A stretch of 64,000 nt of DNA. It comes from CAVQJU01 sp963754955. GTDB lineage: Bacteria > Acidobacteriota > Vicinamibacteria > Vicinamibacterales > CAVVIG01. The notes below the pieces were generated by a model, which worked only from the letters and a program-made list of their open reading frames with translations, was not told the origin of the DNA and searched no databases. Location of the stretch: positions 1 through 64,000 of the forward strand of contig CAVWHY010000001.1 of NCBI GenBank assembly GCA_963754955.1, given 5' to 3'. Positions 49,745-58,634 of this stretch are shown here, in pieces. Within the stretch, counting starts at the first letter, position 1, and each line of letters begins with the position of its first letter. Position numbers and translations under genes: made by a program.

Positions 49745-50047
49745 TCATGGGCACGCAGTGACTCTCTCGCATGCTGTAGCGCCTTCCAGCGACGCGCGAT
49801 CCGCTCTGCTTACTGGGTTCTCGAGATGGCCGAGTTCGTGCTCAAACACCGCCAGTTCGGCATCGTCATAAATCGGTGGCGTTTCAATCGTGCGAGTGGC
49901 CGAGCAGGCAGCAGCGCGACGCCAATCCGACACCAGCGCGAGGTTCAGCTCATACCGAACGGCCAGGTCAACCGCACGGTCCAAGTGCGCATACGTGATA
50001 GTGCCGCCCGGGTTCAGCACCGAGAGGGCGTGTCGGCGTTGTTCCAC
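49745..50047 (-). CDS. Phage-type HExxH protein (up to 100 aa)
   Basis: TITYAHLDRAVDLAVRYELN, WRRAAACSATRTIETPPIYD, then DDAELAVFEHELGHLENP: a zincin HELGH preceded by a Cys-containing R-T-I-E-x-P-P-I segment that recurs in short phage proteins of unknown function. The start is uncertain because the first 14 codons may belong to an upstream shifted frame. It probably belongs to the same phage remnant as the tail-like fragment next to it. Confidence 0.5.
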   Translation of the reverse strand: MEQRRHALSVLNPGGTITYAHLDRAVDLAVRYELNLALVSDWRRAAACSATRTIETPPIYDDAELAVFEHELGHLENPVSRADRASLEGATACERVTACP

Positions 50048-50089
50048 TGGGCGTTCGATTCGCGTACCGCGACATTTGGCTCATCTCAA

Positions 50090-50335
50090 ACTCGGCGCGT
50101 CTTTCCCCGTCACGGCCGGCGCGACAGGCGAGTTGCCAGGGACGGGGTCCGATGGCAACGTCGTTGAAAGTCGGCGCGTCCTTCGTGGTATCGACCTTAC
50201 AGCTCCAAATCGAGCCCTTGAAGGTCACCATGTTGCCGCGCGTGTAGGTCTTGCCGGGTTCGTAGACGCCCAGGTATTCCACTGACGGCCGAGCCTCGAG
50301 ATGGTTGACTCGCTCCATCAGTGCCTTGATTTGGT
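50090..50335 (-). pseudogene. Phage tail-type carbohydrate-binding-like fragment
   Basis: IKALMERVNHLEARPSVEYL, then GVYEPGKTYTRGNMVTFKGS and IWSCKVDTTKDAP, ending WQLACRAGRDGER. The GVYxxGKxYxxGxxVxxxGSxWxC pattern matches the small beta domain of phage tail/host-range proteins. The N-terminal portion is fused out of frame to an lspA fragment. Confidence 0.5.
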
Positions 50336-50665
50336 ACCAACTCGCCAAATACGAAAAGTGCCGCGCCGAGCATGATGGCGACATCCGCTAGATTGAACAC
50401 TCCCGTACGCAGCGGTCCTATTCCCATGTTCAGAAAGTCCACGACGCTGCCCCGGAGAACGCGATCGATCCAATTCGAGGCGCCACCCGCAATGAAGAGG
50501 ACAAGTCCCAGCTCCGTCGATCCCGTGTACTTCCGTCCGAGGGTCAGGGCTAGCAGCGCCATCAACGCGATCCCTGTCGTGACGGTAAACAGGGCATTTC
50601 TCGCGATGGGCGGCAAATTGGCCCCAAGACTCAGGAACCCGCCAGCATGCCGTTCACCGGATTGC
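50335..50665 (-). pseudogene. lspA: Lipoprotein signal peptidase fragment (TM1 missing)
   Basis: GGFLSLGANLPPIARNALFT, then LGLVLFIAGGASNWIDRVLR, GSVVDFLNMGIGPLRTGVFN and LADVAIMLGAALFVFGE. The catalytic Asp motifs IDR.....VDF and FN.AD are present, with three membrane helices. The first helix and about 45 residues are absent, and after FGE the frame passes into phage-like codons. A remnant of the type II signal peptidase that releases lipoproteins. Confidence 0.75.
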
Positions 50666-51224
50666 CCGATGCGACGGCTGGGACCTAAGTTCACTCTTCA
50701 ACGAGAACACGGACTCGTTGGCCCCCCGCTCGCAGTCTTCATCGCCCAGCTGAAGACAGCAACACGTGCGCGAACAGCCAACGTGAATTTTGCGGGTGGT
50801 GAGACTCGCGCGCAGCTTCCGGCACGATGCTGCTCTCTGCGGCACCGCAGTACTGGTCGCCGCGAGATGGTCCGGGAGAGGATCGACCGATTCTCGCAAC
50901 GCGGGCCGATGGCTGCGGTGTGCGCATACGGGCGGCGGTCGGTCAAGGCTGGCTCGTGTCGGTCCGACGTCGGGCGCAGTTTTTTGTCGGCCTCGATACG
51001 CGCCACGGTTGACTTCGAACCTTAACAATTTGTGCGCGAGACATGCGAGGCAGAACTCGCCTTGCAGCACCACTTCCACGGAAGACATAGGATCGCCCGG
51101 CAAGAACGCGTCGGCGGTGTTTACGAACCGAAGCTCCACCGCTCCGCGCTGCTGCATGGTTTCTCGCCTGATTCGTTGGTCGCTCAGCGGTACATGGTTT
51201 GCTGGTGAACGCGTTGAGGAGCAC
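50666..51224. other. Unassigned stretch before the exported protein
   Basis: Several ORFs cross it on both strands, none with a domain. A minus-strand frame (AVELRFVNTADAFLPGDPMS) looks faintly protein-like but cannot be assigned. Confidence 0.3.
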
Positions 51225-51842
51225 ATGATTATGCTGAAGCGTCATGCGGCAACCATTCTCATCGGGGCAGTGATCGCATTCGGCGCGACGGAAGCACAGG
51301 CGGTCCCCATTACGTTTAGCACGAACGGCATCTTCAGTACGACCGGGACCAACGTCGCCAGCTTTTCGGATGGCAGCGGCACGACGACGCTCACGTTCAA
51401 TGCCGCCATGGATTCCGTGTTCACGCCCGCTGGGGCGCAGTTCGGGGACATTGTCGTCACGTCAACTGAACCGTCAGGCGTCCTTGGCCCAGCCGTCACA
51501 GGGAATTTCGCGCTGAACTTCACCCAAGTCGCGCCCCCGGGAACGGGCACCCTGTCCGCCGCGCTTTTTGGAAACCTCGGATTCAATATGGGCATTGCGA
51601 CACTGTCATTCGCGACGACGTCAGTGACGATCAATGGGTTTACCTATACCGTGAACCCGATCTATACCATTGCGTTGCCGGTCACCGGCAGCGGCGGAGG
51701 GGCCGGGTCAGGCACGACCACGCTCCAAGGCACGATCGTCGGTCCTGCGACGACAGTTCCCGACCGCAGCGATACTCTCGTTCTGCTCGGCGGCGCGCTG
51801 CTGGCTCTCACAGTCGTGCAGCCGCGTTTGCGGTCGGCATAG
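51225..51842 (+). CDS. Exported protein with VPDSG/PEP-CTERM-like tail (205 aa)
   Basis: ATG follows GAGGAG. The signal peptide MLKRHAATILIGAVIAFGAT ends EAQAVP. The body is a beta-sandwich-like repeat of small residues (TFNAAMDSVFTPAGAQFGD). The C-terminus VPDRSDTLVLLGGALLALTV followed by a basic end matches the VPDSG/PEP-CTERM sorting layout. Intact. Probably processed by an exosortase; none is in the window. Confidence 0.72.
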   Translation: MIMLKRHAATILIGAVIAFGATEAQAVPITFSTNGIFSTTGTNVASFSDGSGTTTLTFNAAMDSVFTPAGAQFGDIVVTSTEPSGVLGPAVTGNFALNFTQVAPPGTGTLSAALFGNLGFNMGIATLSFATTSVTINGFTYTVNPIYTIALPVTGSGGGAGSGTTTLQGTIVGPATTVPDRSDTLVLLGGALLALTVVQPRLRSA

Positions 51843-52131
51843 TGGTCGCCTGACGGCGCGAGCGCGGATGTCATTAATCCGTTCCGATAAGCGCTCCGGG
51901 CGGGCGGTTCTCCTCGGGTTGATCAGCGCCGAGCAGACCCCCGCCCCATTTTGTGGACTGCCGACAGCGTCGCAAATTCAGGGACGTTTGCGCCGCCGTA
52001 ACCTTCACTCGACGAGCCGGCGAAGTCTTTCTGCAGCGCGCCGATTTCGACGGCGCTTGAGCCTCCGGGAACTTCCCCCAACCGGTGCGTGCGATTTTCC
52101 CGCCGCGGCTGGGTCTAGCCGCCGTAGCCCT

Positions 52132-52320
52132 ATGCCGCCAGAGCCACCACTGCTCGCCGTTTGCCCGAGATGCCGACAGCTGAAGGGCCATCCGGTACGG
52201 CCGGCACCACTCGGCGAGATCCTCCTCGTCCCGACGTACGAGTGCCGTGGCTGCTTCTGCGTCTGGGTCGCCGCAGACCCGGAGCCGATCGTCCTGACTG
52301 AACCGACCGGGCCGCGTTGA
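52132..52320 (+). CDS. Zinc-ribbon microprotein P3-f (62 aa)
   Basis: MPPEPPLLAVCPRCRQLKGH, then TYECRGCFCVWVAADPEPIV, with tail TEPTGPR. Paralogue of P3-e, with a 6-residue insertion between knuckles. It lies just after the exported protein in the same direction. Confidence 0.7.
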   Translation: MPPEPPLLAVCPRCRQLKGHPVRPAPLGEILLVPTYECRGCFCVWVAADPEPIVLTEPTGPR

Positions 52321-52359
52321 CGACAGCCGGCAGGCCGGCCGTCGAGAGCGTGCAGTCTA

Positions 52360-52456
52360 TAGGTCTACGTCGGGCGCCGCGGCAGTCGAGGGACGCCTTG
52401 TCCGAGACCCTGACGAACTCGAAAAGATGTTCGCCACGCTTCGCGGTGAGTCATGA
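52360..52456 (-). pseudogene. Broken copy of passenger family P1
   Basis: The frame TAKRGEHLFEFVRVSDKASL aligns with KPGELLFEFVRASDRARMFC of the 17,870 copy, then loses similarity after DC. About 30 codons remain. Confidence 0.45.
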
Positions 52457-52670
52457 CTCACCTTCCATGTGCGGTGTAGATTCGGGCGGAACGATCACGA
52501 TCGGACCCGCGTTGCACAGCGGGCAGGGTTCGCCCGGGCTTCGGCAGCCGTCATGGGGCCATGCGCGATCCTGGTGGGTTGTGCTGCCGCGTGCGGCGTT
52601 CGTCTCAGATGCCTGTGTACGATTTCTAACAGACACGGCGCCTGACGTGGCGTTGAATCTAAAGTTCCCC

Positions 52671-52842
52671 ATGCAAGAGACGTCGGAGCATCCATCTCCT
52701 GGTGTCTGTCCGAACTGTGGAACCGTGGTCCCGCCACGGAAGGCCCCCGTTGCTCGGGTATCACTTTTGCCCGGCCTGTCGGTGCCTCTGGGACCATCGG
52801 GGAAAGCCGTGCCTCAATTCGCTCCGCGCGTACAGAATCTGA
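52671..52842 (+). pseudogene. Zinc-ribbon microprotein P3-g, frameshifted
   Basis: MQETSEHPSPGVCPNCGTVV, then after a shift near 52,745 LLGYHFCPACRCLWDHRGKP and CLNSLRAYRI with stop at 52,840. Both knuckles (CPNC, CPAC) are present across the shift. Shares PLLGYHFC with P3-c. Confidence 0.55.
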
Positions 52843-53076
52843 CACACGCTGACGCCATCGCTCGCAAAAGCACGGGCATATCCATTGATCGCGCCACGAA
52901 TAGTTCACGATCAGTACTGAAATAGCCGCTCTGTCAAGCGACAGGAGAAACTGACCCCCTTCCGACACTAAAACTGACCCCTCCTGATCTGGTGTTTTCC
53001 GTCAATCAGCGCGAGCCGGCAGCGCCGGCGAGCGCCCACAGTGATCCGAAGCTGCACGGTGTCGAATGGGACACGG

Positions 53077-53856
53077 TCAGCCGTCGTTCCGCGGTGCTCG
53101 GCCGAGCAGTCCCGCCTTCTTCTTCTGTCGCAATCGATAGCTCTCGCCCTGGATCATCAGCGTGTGACTGTGATGCAGCAGGCGATCGAGGATCGCGGCG
53201 GCGAGGACGTCGTCGCCGAAGACGGCGCCCCATTGCGTGACGACCTGGTTGGTGGTGATCAGCAGGCTGCCGCGTTCGTACCGACGGGCGACGAGCTGGA
53301 AAAAGAGATGCGCGCTGCGTCGTTCAAACGGCAGGTAGCCGAGCTCGTCGATGATCAGCAGCTTCGGCTTCGTGTAAAACATCAGGCGGTCGCTCAGCTG
53401 CCCGTCGGTTTCGGCTTTGGACAGCGCCGCCAGGAGCGCGGTGGCGCTCGTGAAGAGGACGGAGTGGCCGGCTTCGACGACGGCGCGCCCGAGCGCGATC
53501 GCGAGATGCGTTTTGCCGACGCCGGGCGCGCCGAAGATCAGCACGTTTTCGGCTTGGGCGAGAAAGCGCGCCGTCGCCAGCTCGCGGACGAGGCGCTGAT
53601 CGACCGACGGCTGGAATTTGAAATCGAAGTCGTCGAGCGTCTTCACCGTCGGGAAGTGCGCGATCTTGAGGCCCATCGCGACGCGCGTCCGCTGCTTCGC
53701 ATCGACCTCCTGGCGCAGGACGCCGTCGAGGAAATCGAGATAGGTCGGCTCGGTGCGCGCGGCGTCATTGAGCACGGCATCGAGGCGCTCGGCGACGTAC
53801 CGGAGCCGCAGGCGCGTGAGCTGCTCGACGACGCGGGCATGAATGACGACGCTCAT
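53077..53856 (-). CDS. istB: IS21 helper ATPase IstB
   Basis: A 259-residue AAA+ ATPase that assists IstA in target capture. The Walker A motif is FGAPGVGKTHLA, the Walker B LLIIDELGYLPF, and sensor 1 LLITTNQ. The ATG overlaps the istA stop (ATGA), the standard arrangement. Intact, ending LLGRAPRNDG. Confidence 0.92.
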   Translation of the reverse strand: MSVVIHARVVEQLTRLRLRYVAERLDAVLNDAARTEPTYLDFLDGVLRQEVDAKQRTRVAMGLKIAHFPTVKTLDDFDFKFQPSVDQRLVRELATARFLAQAENVLIFGAPGVGKTHLAIALGRAVVEAGHSVLFTSATALLAALSKAETDGQLSDRLMFYTKPKLLIIDELGYLPFERRSAHLFFQLVARRYERGSLLITTNQVVTQWGAVFGDDVLAAAILDRLLHHSHTLMIQGESYRLRQKKKAGLLGRAPRNDG

Positions 53857-55127
53857 TGGCCACCGTCCACGACGGCGGCGTAGTCGGCGAGGTCGCGCCC
53901 GAGGAGCGCGAGGCCCGGTGTCGGCGCGGTCGTCCAGCGCCGAGCGCCACAAGCCGGCGTAATGGGCCACGTCGACCACGCGGGCAAACGGCTCGGTCGA
54001 TCGGGCGTGCGTCGCGACCAGCTCGGTGCCGTGAAAGATCCGGACGAGCTGATCCTCGACGACGACCTCGACGTGGTCGCGCACCAGTCGATGCGGCACG
54101 CTGTAGCGGACCGTGTCGACGTCCACGAAGGCGTCGAGCGCGACGCGACGGCGCAGGCGCTGCGTCCGCCGCGGCAGCGCGCGGAGCGGCAACGGGCGCA
54201 GGGCCGCGCGCTCGTCTCGCTCGAAGCGCACGATCGGCGCTTCACGCGTCGTCCCGTGGCAGCGCTGATCGGCGATCGTCATCCACTCGGCCAGGTGCTG
54301 CTCGAGCGCGGCGAAGGAGTCGAAGGCCTGATCGGCCAGCGCATTGCGCTTGACGTATTTGACGCCCGCTTCGGTCTTGCCTTTGGTCCGCGCGCGATAC
54401 GGCGCGCACGCGCGCGGCTGCACGTCCCAGTCGCGACAGAAGGCGAGGTAGGCCGGATGGAAACTGACGGTGCCGGTCGCGCGGTCGCGCCCGAGCACCA
54501 ACGCGCGCGCATTGTCGCCGAGCAGCGTGCGCGGCACGCCGCCGAAATGCGTGAAGGCCGCCGCGATGCCCTCGCGCCAATCGTCGCCGCGCTCATTGAG
54601 AAACGCTTTGACGAAGAGGCGGCGCGAGTAGCTGAGCACCGCGACCAGGAGAAAGATCCGGACGCGCACGCCGGCGATCAGCAGCCGCTTCTGGCCGAAG
54701 TCGATCTGCAGCTGGTCGCCCGGTGCCGTTTCCACGCGGACGGTCGCCAGCGCCGCCACGCGCTGCGCGCGTCGAATGTCGGCCACCGCCCGCTCGATCG
54801 TCCGGACGCTCATCGCGCAGCCGCGCTCGGCGAGCAGCCGCTGCACCACGACCGCATTGCCGGCGGCCGGCCCCTCGTAGAGCGTCCGGGCCTCGCTCGC
54901 GCCGATCGTCGGTCAGCCGCCGCGCGGCCGGTCGGACCTGCTGCCCCGGCGTGATCGGCTGCACGCAGATACCGGCGCACCGTATTGACCGCGACGCCGA
55001 CCTCGCGCGCAATCGCCTTCTTGCCGACCCCACGACCCGCCAGCGTCCGAATCGCGGTCACCACCTCGCCTTCGATCACCGGCACCTCCGTCGTAGGAGA
55101 TACCAGCACGTCCCTCTCGAACTCCAT
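53853..55127 (-). pseudogene. istA: IS21 transposase IstA, two frameshifts
   Basis: The N-terminal HTH reads GVGKKAIAREVGVAVNTVRR. After a shift near 54,890 the frame continues VQRLLAERGCAMSVRTIERA and the DDE domain (LQIDFGQKRLL, LLGDNARALVL, and E in YRARTKGKTEAGVKYVKRN), then the C-terminal beta-barrel (DTVRYSVPHRLVRDHVEVVV). A second shift near 53,935 separates the true tail (ALLGRDLADYAAVVDGGQ). Without correction the ORF reads through into IstB. Confidence 0.88.
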
Positions 55128-55285
55128 TCGCCCCTCCTGAGGGGGGTCAGAATTAGTGTCGCGAGGGGGTCAATATCACTGTCGCTCTACACGCTCGGTC
55201 TGTTGCCACGGCCTGGGTCTCCACAACGACCTGAGAGCCCACACCGAGAACGCGCGGCATTTCGTTGCTTCGACTCCTGTCAGAT

Positions 55286-55480
55286 ATGGCGGCGAGCCGT
55301 GCAGAGGGAGACGGTTCTCGGCCCCTGCCCGTATGCTGCCCCAAGTGTAAGTGTGACGCGGTGAAGCCCATCCTCACTTCAACGATTCGGCATCAACACG
55401 TTTTTTCTGCGCCGAGTGCGAGCACCTATGGCAAGAACGTGCCGGCAAGGAATATCACGGGGCAGATTCCTGCCCACATC
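55286..55480 (+). pseudogene. Zinc-ribbon microprotein P3-h, frameshifted
   Basis: LPVCCPKCKCDAVKPILTST, then after a shift near 55,390 RFGINTFFCAECEHLWQERA. It aligns with P3-a (CRTCKSPEFKPVLISERFG, FFCPECEQTW). Located immediately right of IS21, so P3-g and P3-h now flank the element. Confidence 0.55.
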
Positions 55481-55722
55481 CGGGAGTATGTTCGCCACAC
55501 TCCGGCGCGTTGCCTGCAATGACGGATGCATGGCACGACAGTCGAGCCGGCACTACCGTCCGCGTACAACACGGCGGCCGCGACGGAGAGCCGTGTAGCG
55601 ATCGCACGGACACGGCGACCCGCACCTGCCAAGATGGTGTCTTGACTGGGCGTGGCTAACGGCCGCTCTACCCGCGTTTCCTCCCGATCCTGACTTCTTC
55701 TCAAGGATTCGCCCCTGAAGGT

Positions 55723-57339
55723 TTGCCCCGTGCCTTGCAGTTGCTGTTCCCCGCACGCGAGCGAGGCCTTCTGCCGGTCATCCTGCTGATCCTTGCCTTT
55801 CTGATTCTGAAGAACGTTCTGGTCTATGGCAATCGCACGCTTCTAGCCTGGATTGAAGGGAAAACTGGTCACGATCTGCGCTGCCGAATGTTCAACGGAC
55901 TGATGAGCGCCGGTTACGGTTATTGGGAAAAGCGCGATCCCGGAAAACTTCTGGATACCCTTGCGAGTGAAAGCTGGCGCGTGTCGCAGGGATTCCAGCT
56001 GTTGAGCGGCTCGTTGCTTCACGGCTGTACCGTCGTGGTGTTCACGGCTCTCCTATTCGCAATTTCGTGGCGGCTGACGCTAATCATCCTTCTGAGCATC
56101 CTGATGATTTCGTCGGTGATCTGGGTGTGTGCGTGGCCGCTGAAACGGGCCGGCGAACGAGCGGTCGCGGTGAACGCCGAACTAGGGGCGCGGATGTGGG
56201 ACGGGGTGGCCGGCATCCGCGCGATCCAAGCGTATTCCCTGCAAGTCATGAAGCAGGAGCGCTTCGCCGCCGCCTCCGCGCGCGTGCGCCGCGCGTTCTT
56301 CCAGATGGATCTTCTGTCCGCCGTCGTGCACCCCACGTCTGAGGTTCTCTATACAGCGTTGCTCCTCGGAGTACTAGGCTGGCAGCTGTCCAAGACCACA
56401 TCGGTACCCGTCACGCTGGTCTTTCTCCTGCTGCTCTTTCGGTTGCAGCCGAACCTGAGCCAGCTCAGCAACAACCTCGCCGCACTGGCCCGGCTCTCGG
56501 GTCCCGTTCGCGCGGTGGAGGCGTTGCTCGCACGGGATGACAAGGCCCCGATGGCGTCGGGGACCATCGCGCATGTCGGTCTGAAACGGGCCATCTCCTT
56601 TCGAGATGTGTCGTTTCGCTATGAAAAAGAGTCACCGCCTGTGCTGGACGGCCTGACGTTCACCATTCCGGCCGGGAAGATGACAGCCGTCGTCGGCGGA
56701 TCGGGCGCGGGCAAGAGCACGCTGGCGCACCTGCTCTGCCGATTCTACGACCCGACCGGGGGCTGGATTGAGGTGGACGAGAACCGCCTTGCGCATCTCG
56801 ATCTGGATGGGTGGCGAGATCGCGTGGCGCTGGCCAGCCAGGACATGCACCTCTTCAGCACCACCGTTCGAGAGAACATCAGCCTGGGCTGTCAGCGTGC
56901 GACGAATACGGACATCGTTGCCGCCGCCGTTCGAGCCCAGGCGGACGAGTTCATCCGGCAGTTGCCGGAACGGTACGAAACCGCGGTTGGCGAGCGAGGT
57001 CTCCGGCTGTCCGGCGGGCAGCGACAACGCATCGCGATCGCTCGGGCGCTGGTGCGGAACGCAGATCTCCTGATTCTGGACGAGGCGACCAATGCGCTCG
57101 ACAGCTTGACCGAGCAAGCGCTGATGCGAAACGTGCTGGAACTCAGGCGACCTCAGACCATCGTCATCATCGCCCATCGCCTCAGCACCGTGCTCGAGGC
57201 GGATCTTGTCATCGTGATGGACCAGGGTCGCATCGTCGAAAGCGGCTCGCCTGCGGAGCTGATTCCGGCAGGGGGACCGTTCTCGGTGCTCTACAAGGCG
57301 CAAACAACCTCGCTGAAGACACCGGTGCAGAACTCATGA
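55723..57339 (+). CDS. ABC exporter, fused membrane and ATPase domains (N-terminus possibly short)
   Basis: 538 residues. The membrane part has about five helices, followed by a complete ATPase domain: Walker A VVGGSGAGKSTLAHLL, Q-loop SQDMHLF, signature LSGGQRQRIAIARAL, Walker B LLILDEATNAL and the switch His IIAHRLSTV. Such half-transporters dimerise to export lipids, drugs or peptides. The start is TTG. The first helix of the usual six seems missing: the ORF opens in the loop before TM2 (LLPVILLILAFLILKNVLVY), with a stop 75 bases upstream. It may be a truncated gene. Confidence 0.85.
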   Translation: MPRALQLLFPARERGLLPVILLILAFLILKNVLVYGNRTLLAWIEGKTGHDLRCRMFNGLMSAGYGYWEKRDPGKLLDTLASESWRVSQGFQLLSGSLLHGCTVVVFTALLFAISWRLTLIILLSILMISSVIWVCAWPLKRAGERAVAVNAELGARMWDGVAGIRAIQAYSLQVMKQERFAAASARVRRAFFQMDLLSAVVHPTSEVLYTALLLGVLGWQLSKTTSVPVTLVFLLLLFRLQPNLSQLSNNLAALARLSGPVRAVEALLARDDKAPMASGTIAHVGLKRAISFRDVSFRYEKESPPVLDGLTFTIPAGKMTAVVGGSGAGKSTLAHLLCRFYDPTGGWIEVDENRLAHLDLDGWRDRVALASQDMHLFSTTVRENISLGCQRATNTDIVAAAVRAQADEFIRQLPERYETAVGERGLRLSGGQRQRIAIARALVRNADLLILDEATNALDSLTEQALMRNVLELRRPQTIVIIAHRLSTVLEADLVIVMDQGRIVESGSPAELIPAGGPFSVLYKAQTTSLKTPVQNS

Positions 57340-57364
57340 CATGAATCCCCCAGGGGTCCATTCG

Positions 57365-58603
57365 GTCACATGGGTGAGGTGAATTCAATCCGTCGACGCA
57401 ACACCATACGCGATCGGAGGCGGTATGGGTGCGCGTTGGTCCAGGATGTCGTGGAATGATCGGAACGAGCTGTGGGCACGCAGGCGGCGGGGCGAGTCAG
57501 TTAGGCAGATTGCACATGGACTGCGGCGCTCGTCGAGTGTCATCCACACGGCCGTCGCCGCTGAAGGCGGCATTACGCCCCGTCCGGGGCGGCGGTCCCG
57601 GTTCGCTCTGACCGCGGCTGAGCGCGAAGACATTTCCCGCCACCGAGCGGTGTGGCCAATTGCTACGGGCAATCAGTCGGCTGCTCGGCCGCGCGCCGTT
57701 CCCACTGAGCCGCGAAGTGGCGCATAACGGCGGGCGCAGCGTCTATCGAGCGGCCGGCGCCGACAAACGAGCCTGACACCGCGCTCGTCGCCCCCAGCCT
57801 TGTCGTCTTTCGACGCATCCCGCCCTGCGGAGCATCGTCGCACAAACTCGCGCAGCAGTGGTCGCCACCGCAGATCTCCGGCTGGCTTCGATGCACCTTT
57901 CCGAGTGATGCTGACATGCAGGTGTCACCGGAAACGATCTACCGCAGCCTATTCGTGCAAAGTCGCGGCGTCCTGCGGCGCTGTCTGCTCAAACACCTGC
58001 GGCGCCAGCATTCCTTTCGCCACGCGCGCCGGCGCTCGGCTGCACCCGCGACCCGGCCAGATTCTCGACGCGGTTTCGATTCGAGAGCGACGGGCAGACG
58101 TCCGTGATCGCGCTGTGCCTGGGCATTGGGAAGGCGATCCTTGAGGGCGCCCGAGGCACGTTCATCGCGACGCTCGTCGAACGTCAATCGCGCTACGTGC
58201 TGCGGTGCGACTACCGAGCAAGGATACGCATACCGTCACTCGCGTCATCGCCCGGCAGATCCGCCGGCTGCCACGCGGGCTCGTGAAGTCGCTGACCTGG
58301 GATCGTGGCGGCGAATTAGCCGCGCGCATCACGCGTTCACCGTGGCTACGAACGTGAAGGTCTATTTCTGTGATCCACGAAGTCCTCGGCAGCGGGGGTC
58401 AAACGAGAACACGAACGGCCTGCTGCGCCAGTATCTGCCGGCCGCGACAAACCTGATGGATCACACCCAAGCGCAATTAGATGCCATCGCATTGTGCCTG
58501 AACACGGCCTCGCATGACGCTTGGATATCAGACGCCGGCGGCTAAACTCGCAGCGATCGTTGCGGCGACGGGTTGAAAACAGGTGACAGTTCATTCAAGT
58601 GAC
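57365..58603 (+). mobile_element. IS30-family element, about 1.24 kb
   Basis: The left GTCACATGGGTGAGGTG and right (complement) GTCACTTGAATGAACTG match at 11 of 17 positions, forming imperfect terminal repeats around a full IS30-type transposase gene. The exact ends are uncertain, and no target duplication could be fixed by eye. Confidence 0.6.
57425..58577 (+). pseudogene. IS30-family transposase, multiply frameshifted
   Basis: The HTH opening reads MSWNDRNELWARRRRGESVR, QIAHGLRRSSSVIHTAVAAE. Later frames give VSPETIYRSLFVQSRGVLRR, ARGTFIATLVERQSRYVL, NVKVYFCDPRSPRQRGSNEN and TNGLLRQYLPAATNLMDHTQ, the DDE core of IS30 (final Glu in GSNEN). At least five shifts (near 57,640, 57,900, 58,060, 58,140 and 58,510) make it inactive. 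Confidence 0.82.
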
Positions 58604-58634
58604 ATCGGTAAATACTCCCGTGGATCCGTGCGCC

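Larger units (their letters stand above)
52932..55191 (-). mobile_element. IS21-family element, 2260 bp, with 5-bp target duplication
   Basis: The ends read TGTCAAGCGACAGG (left) and TGTAGAGCGACAGT (right, complement). Each is followed by an internal repeat CTGACCCCCTTCCGACACTA or TTGACCCCCTCGCGACACTA, the multiple-terminal-repeat layout of IS21. CGCTC is found on both outer sides (52,927-52,931 and 55,192-55,196). The duplication indicates a comparatively recent insertion. Confidence 0.9.

Noticed and set aside
53041..54954. Long plus-strand ORFs opposite IS21
   Set aside because: Shadows of istA and istB. The real genes have Walker, HTH and DDE motifs on the minus strand.
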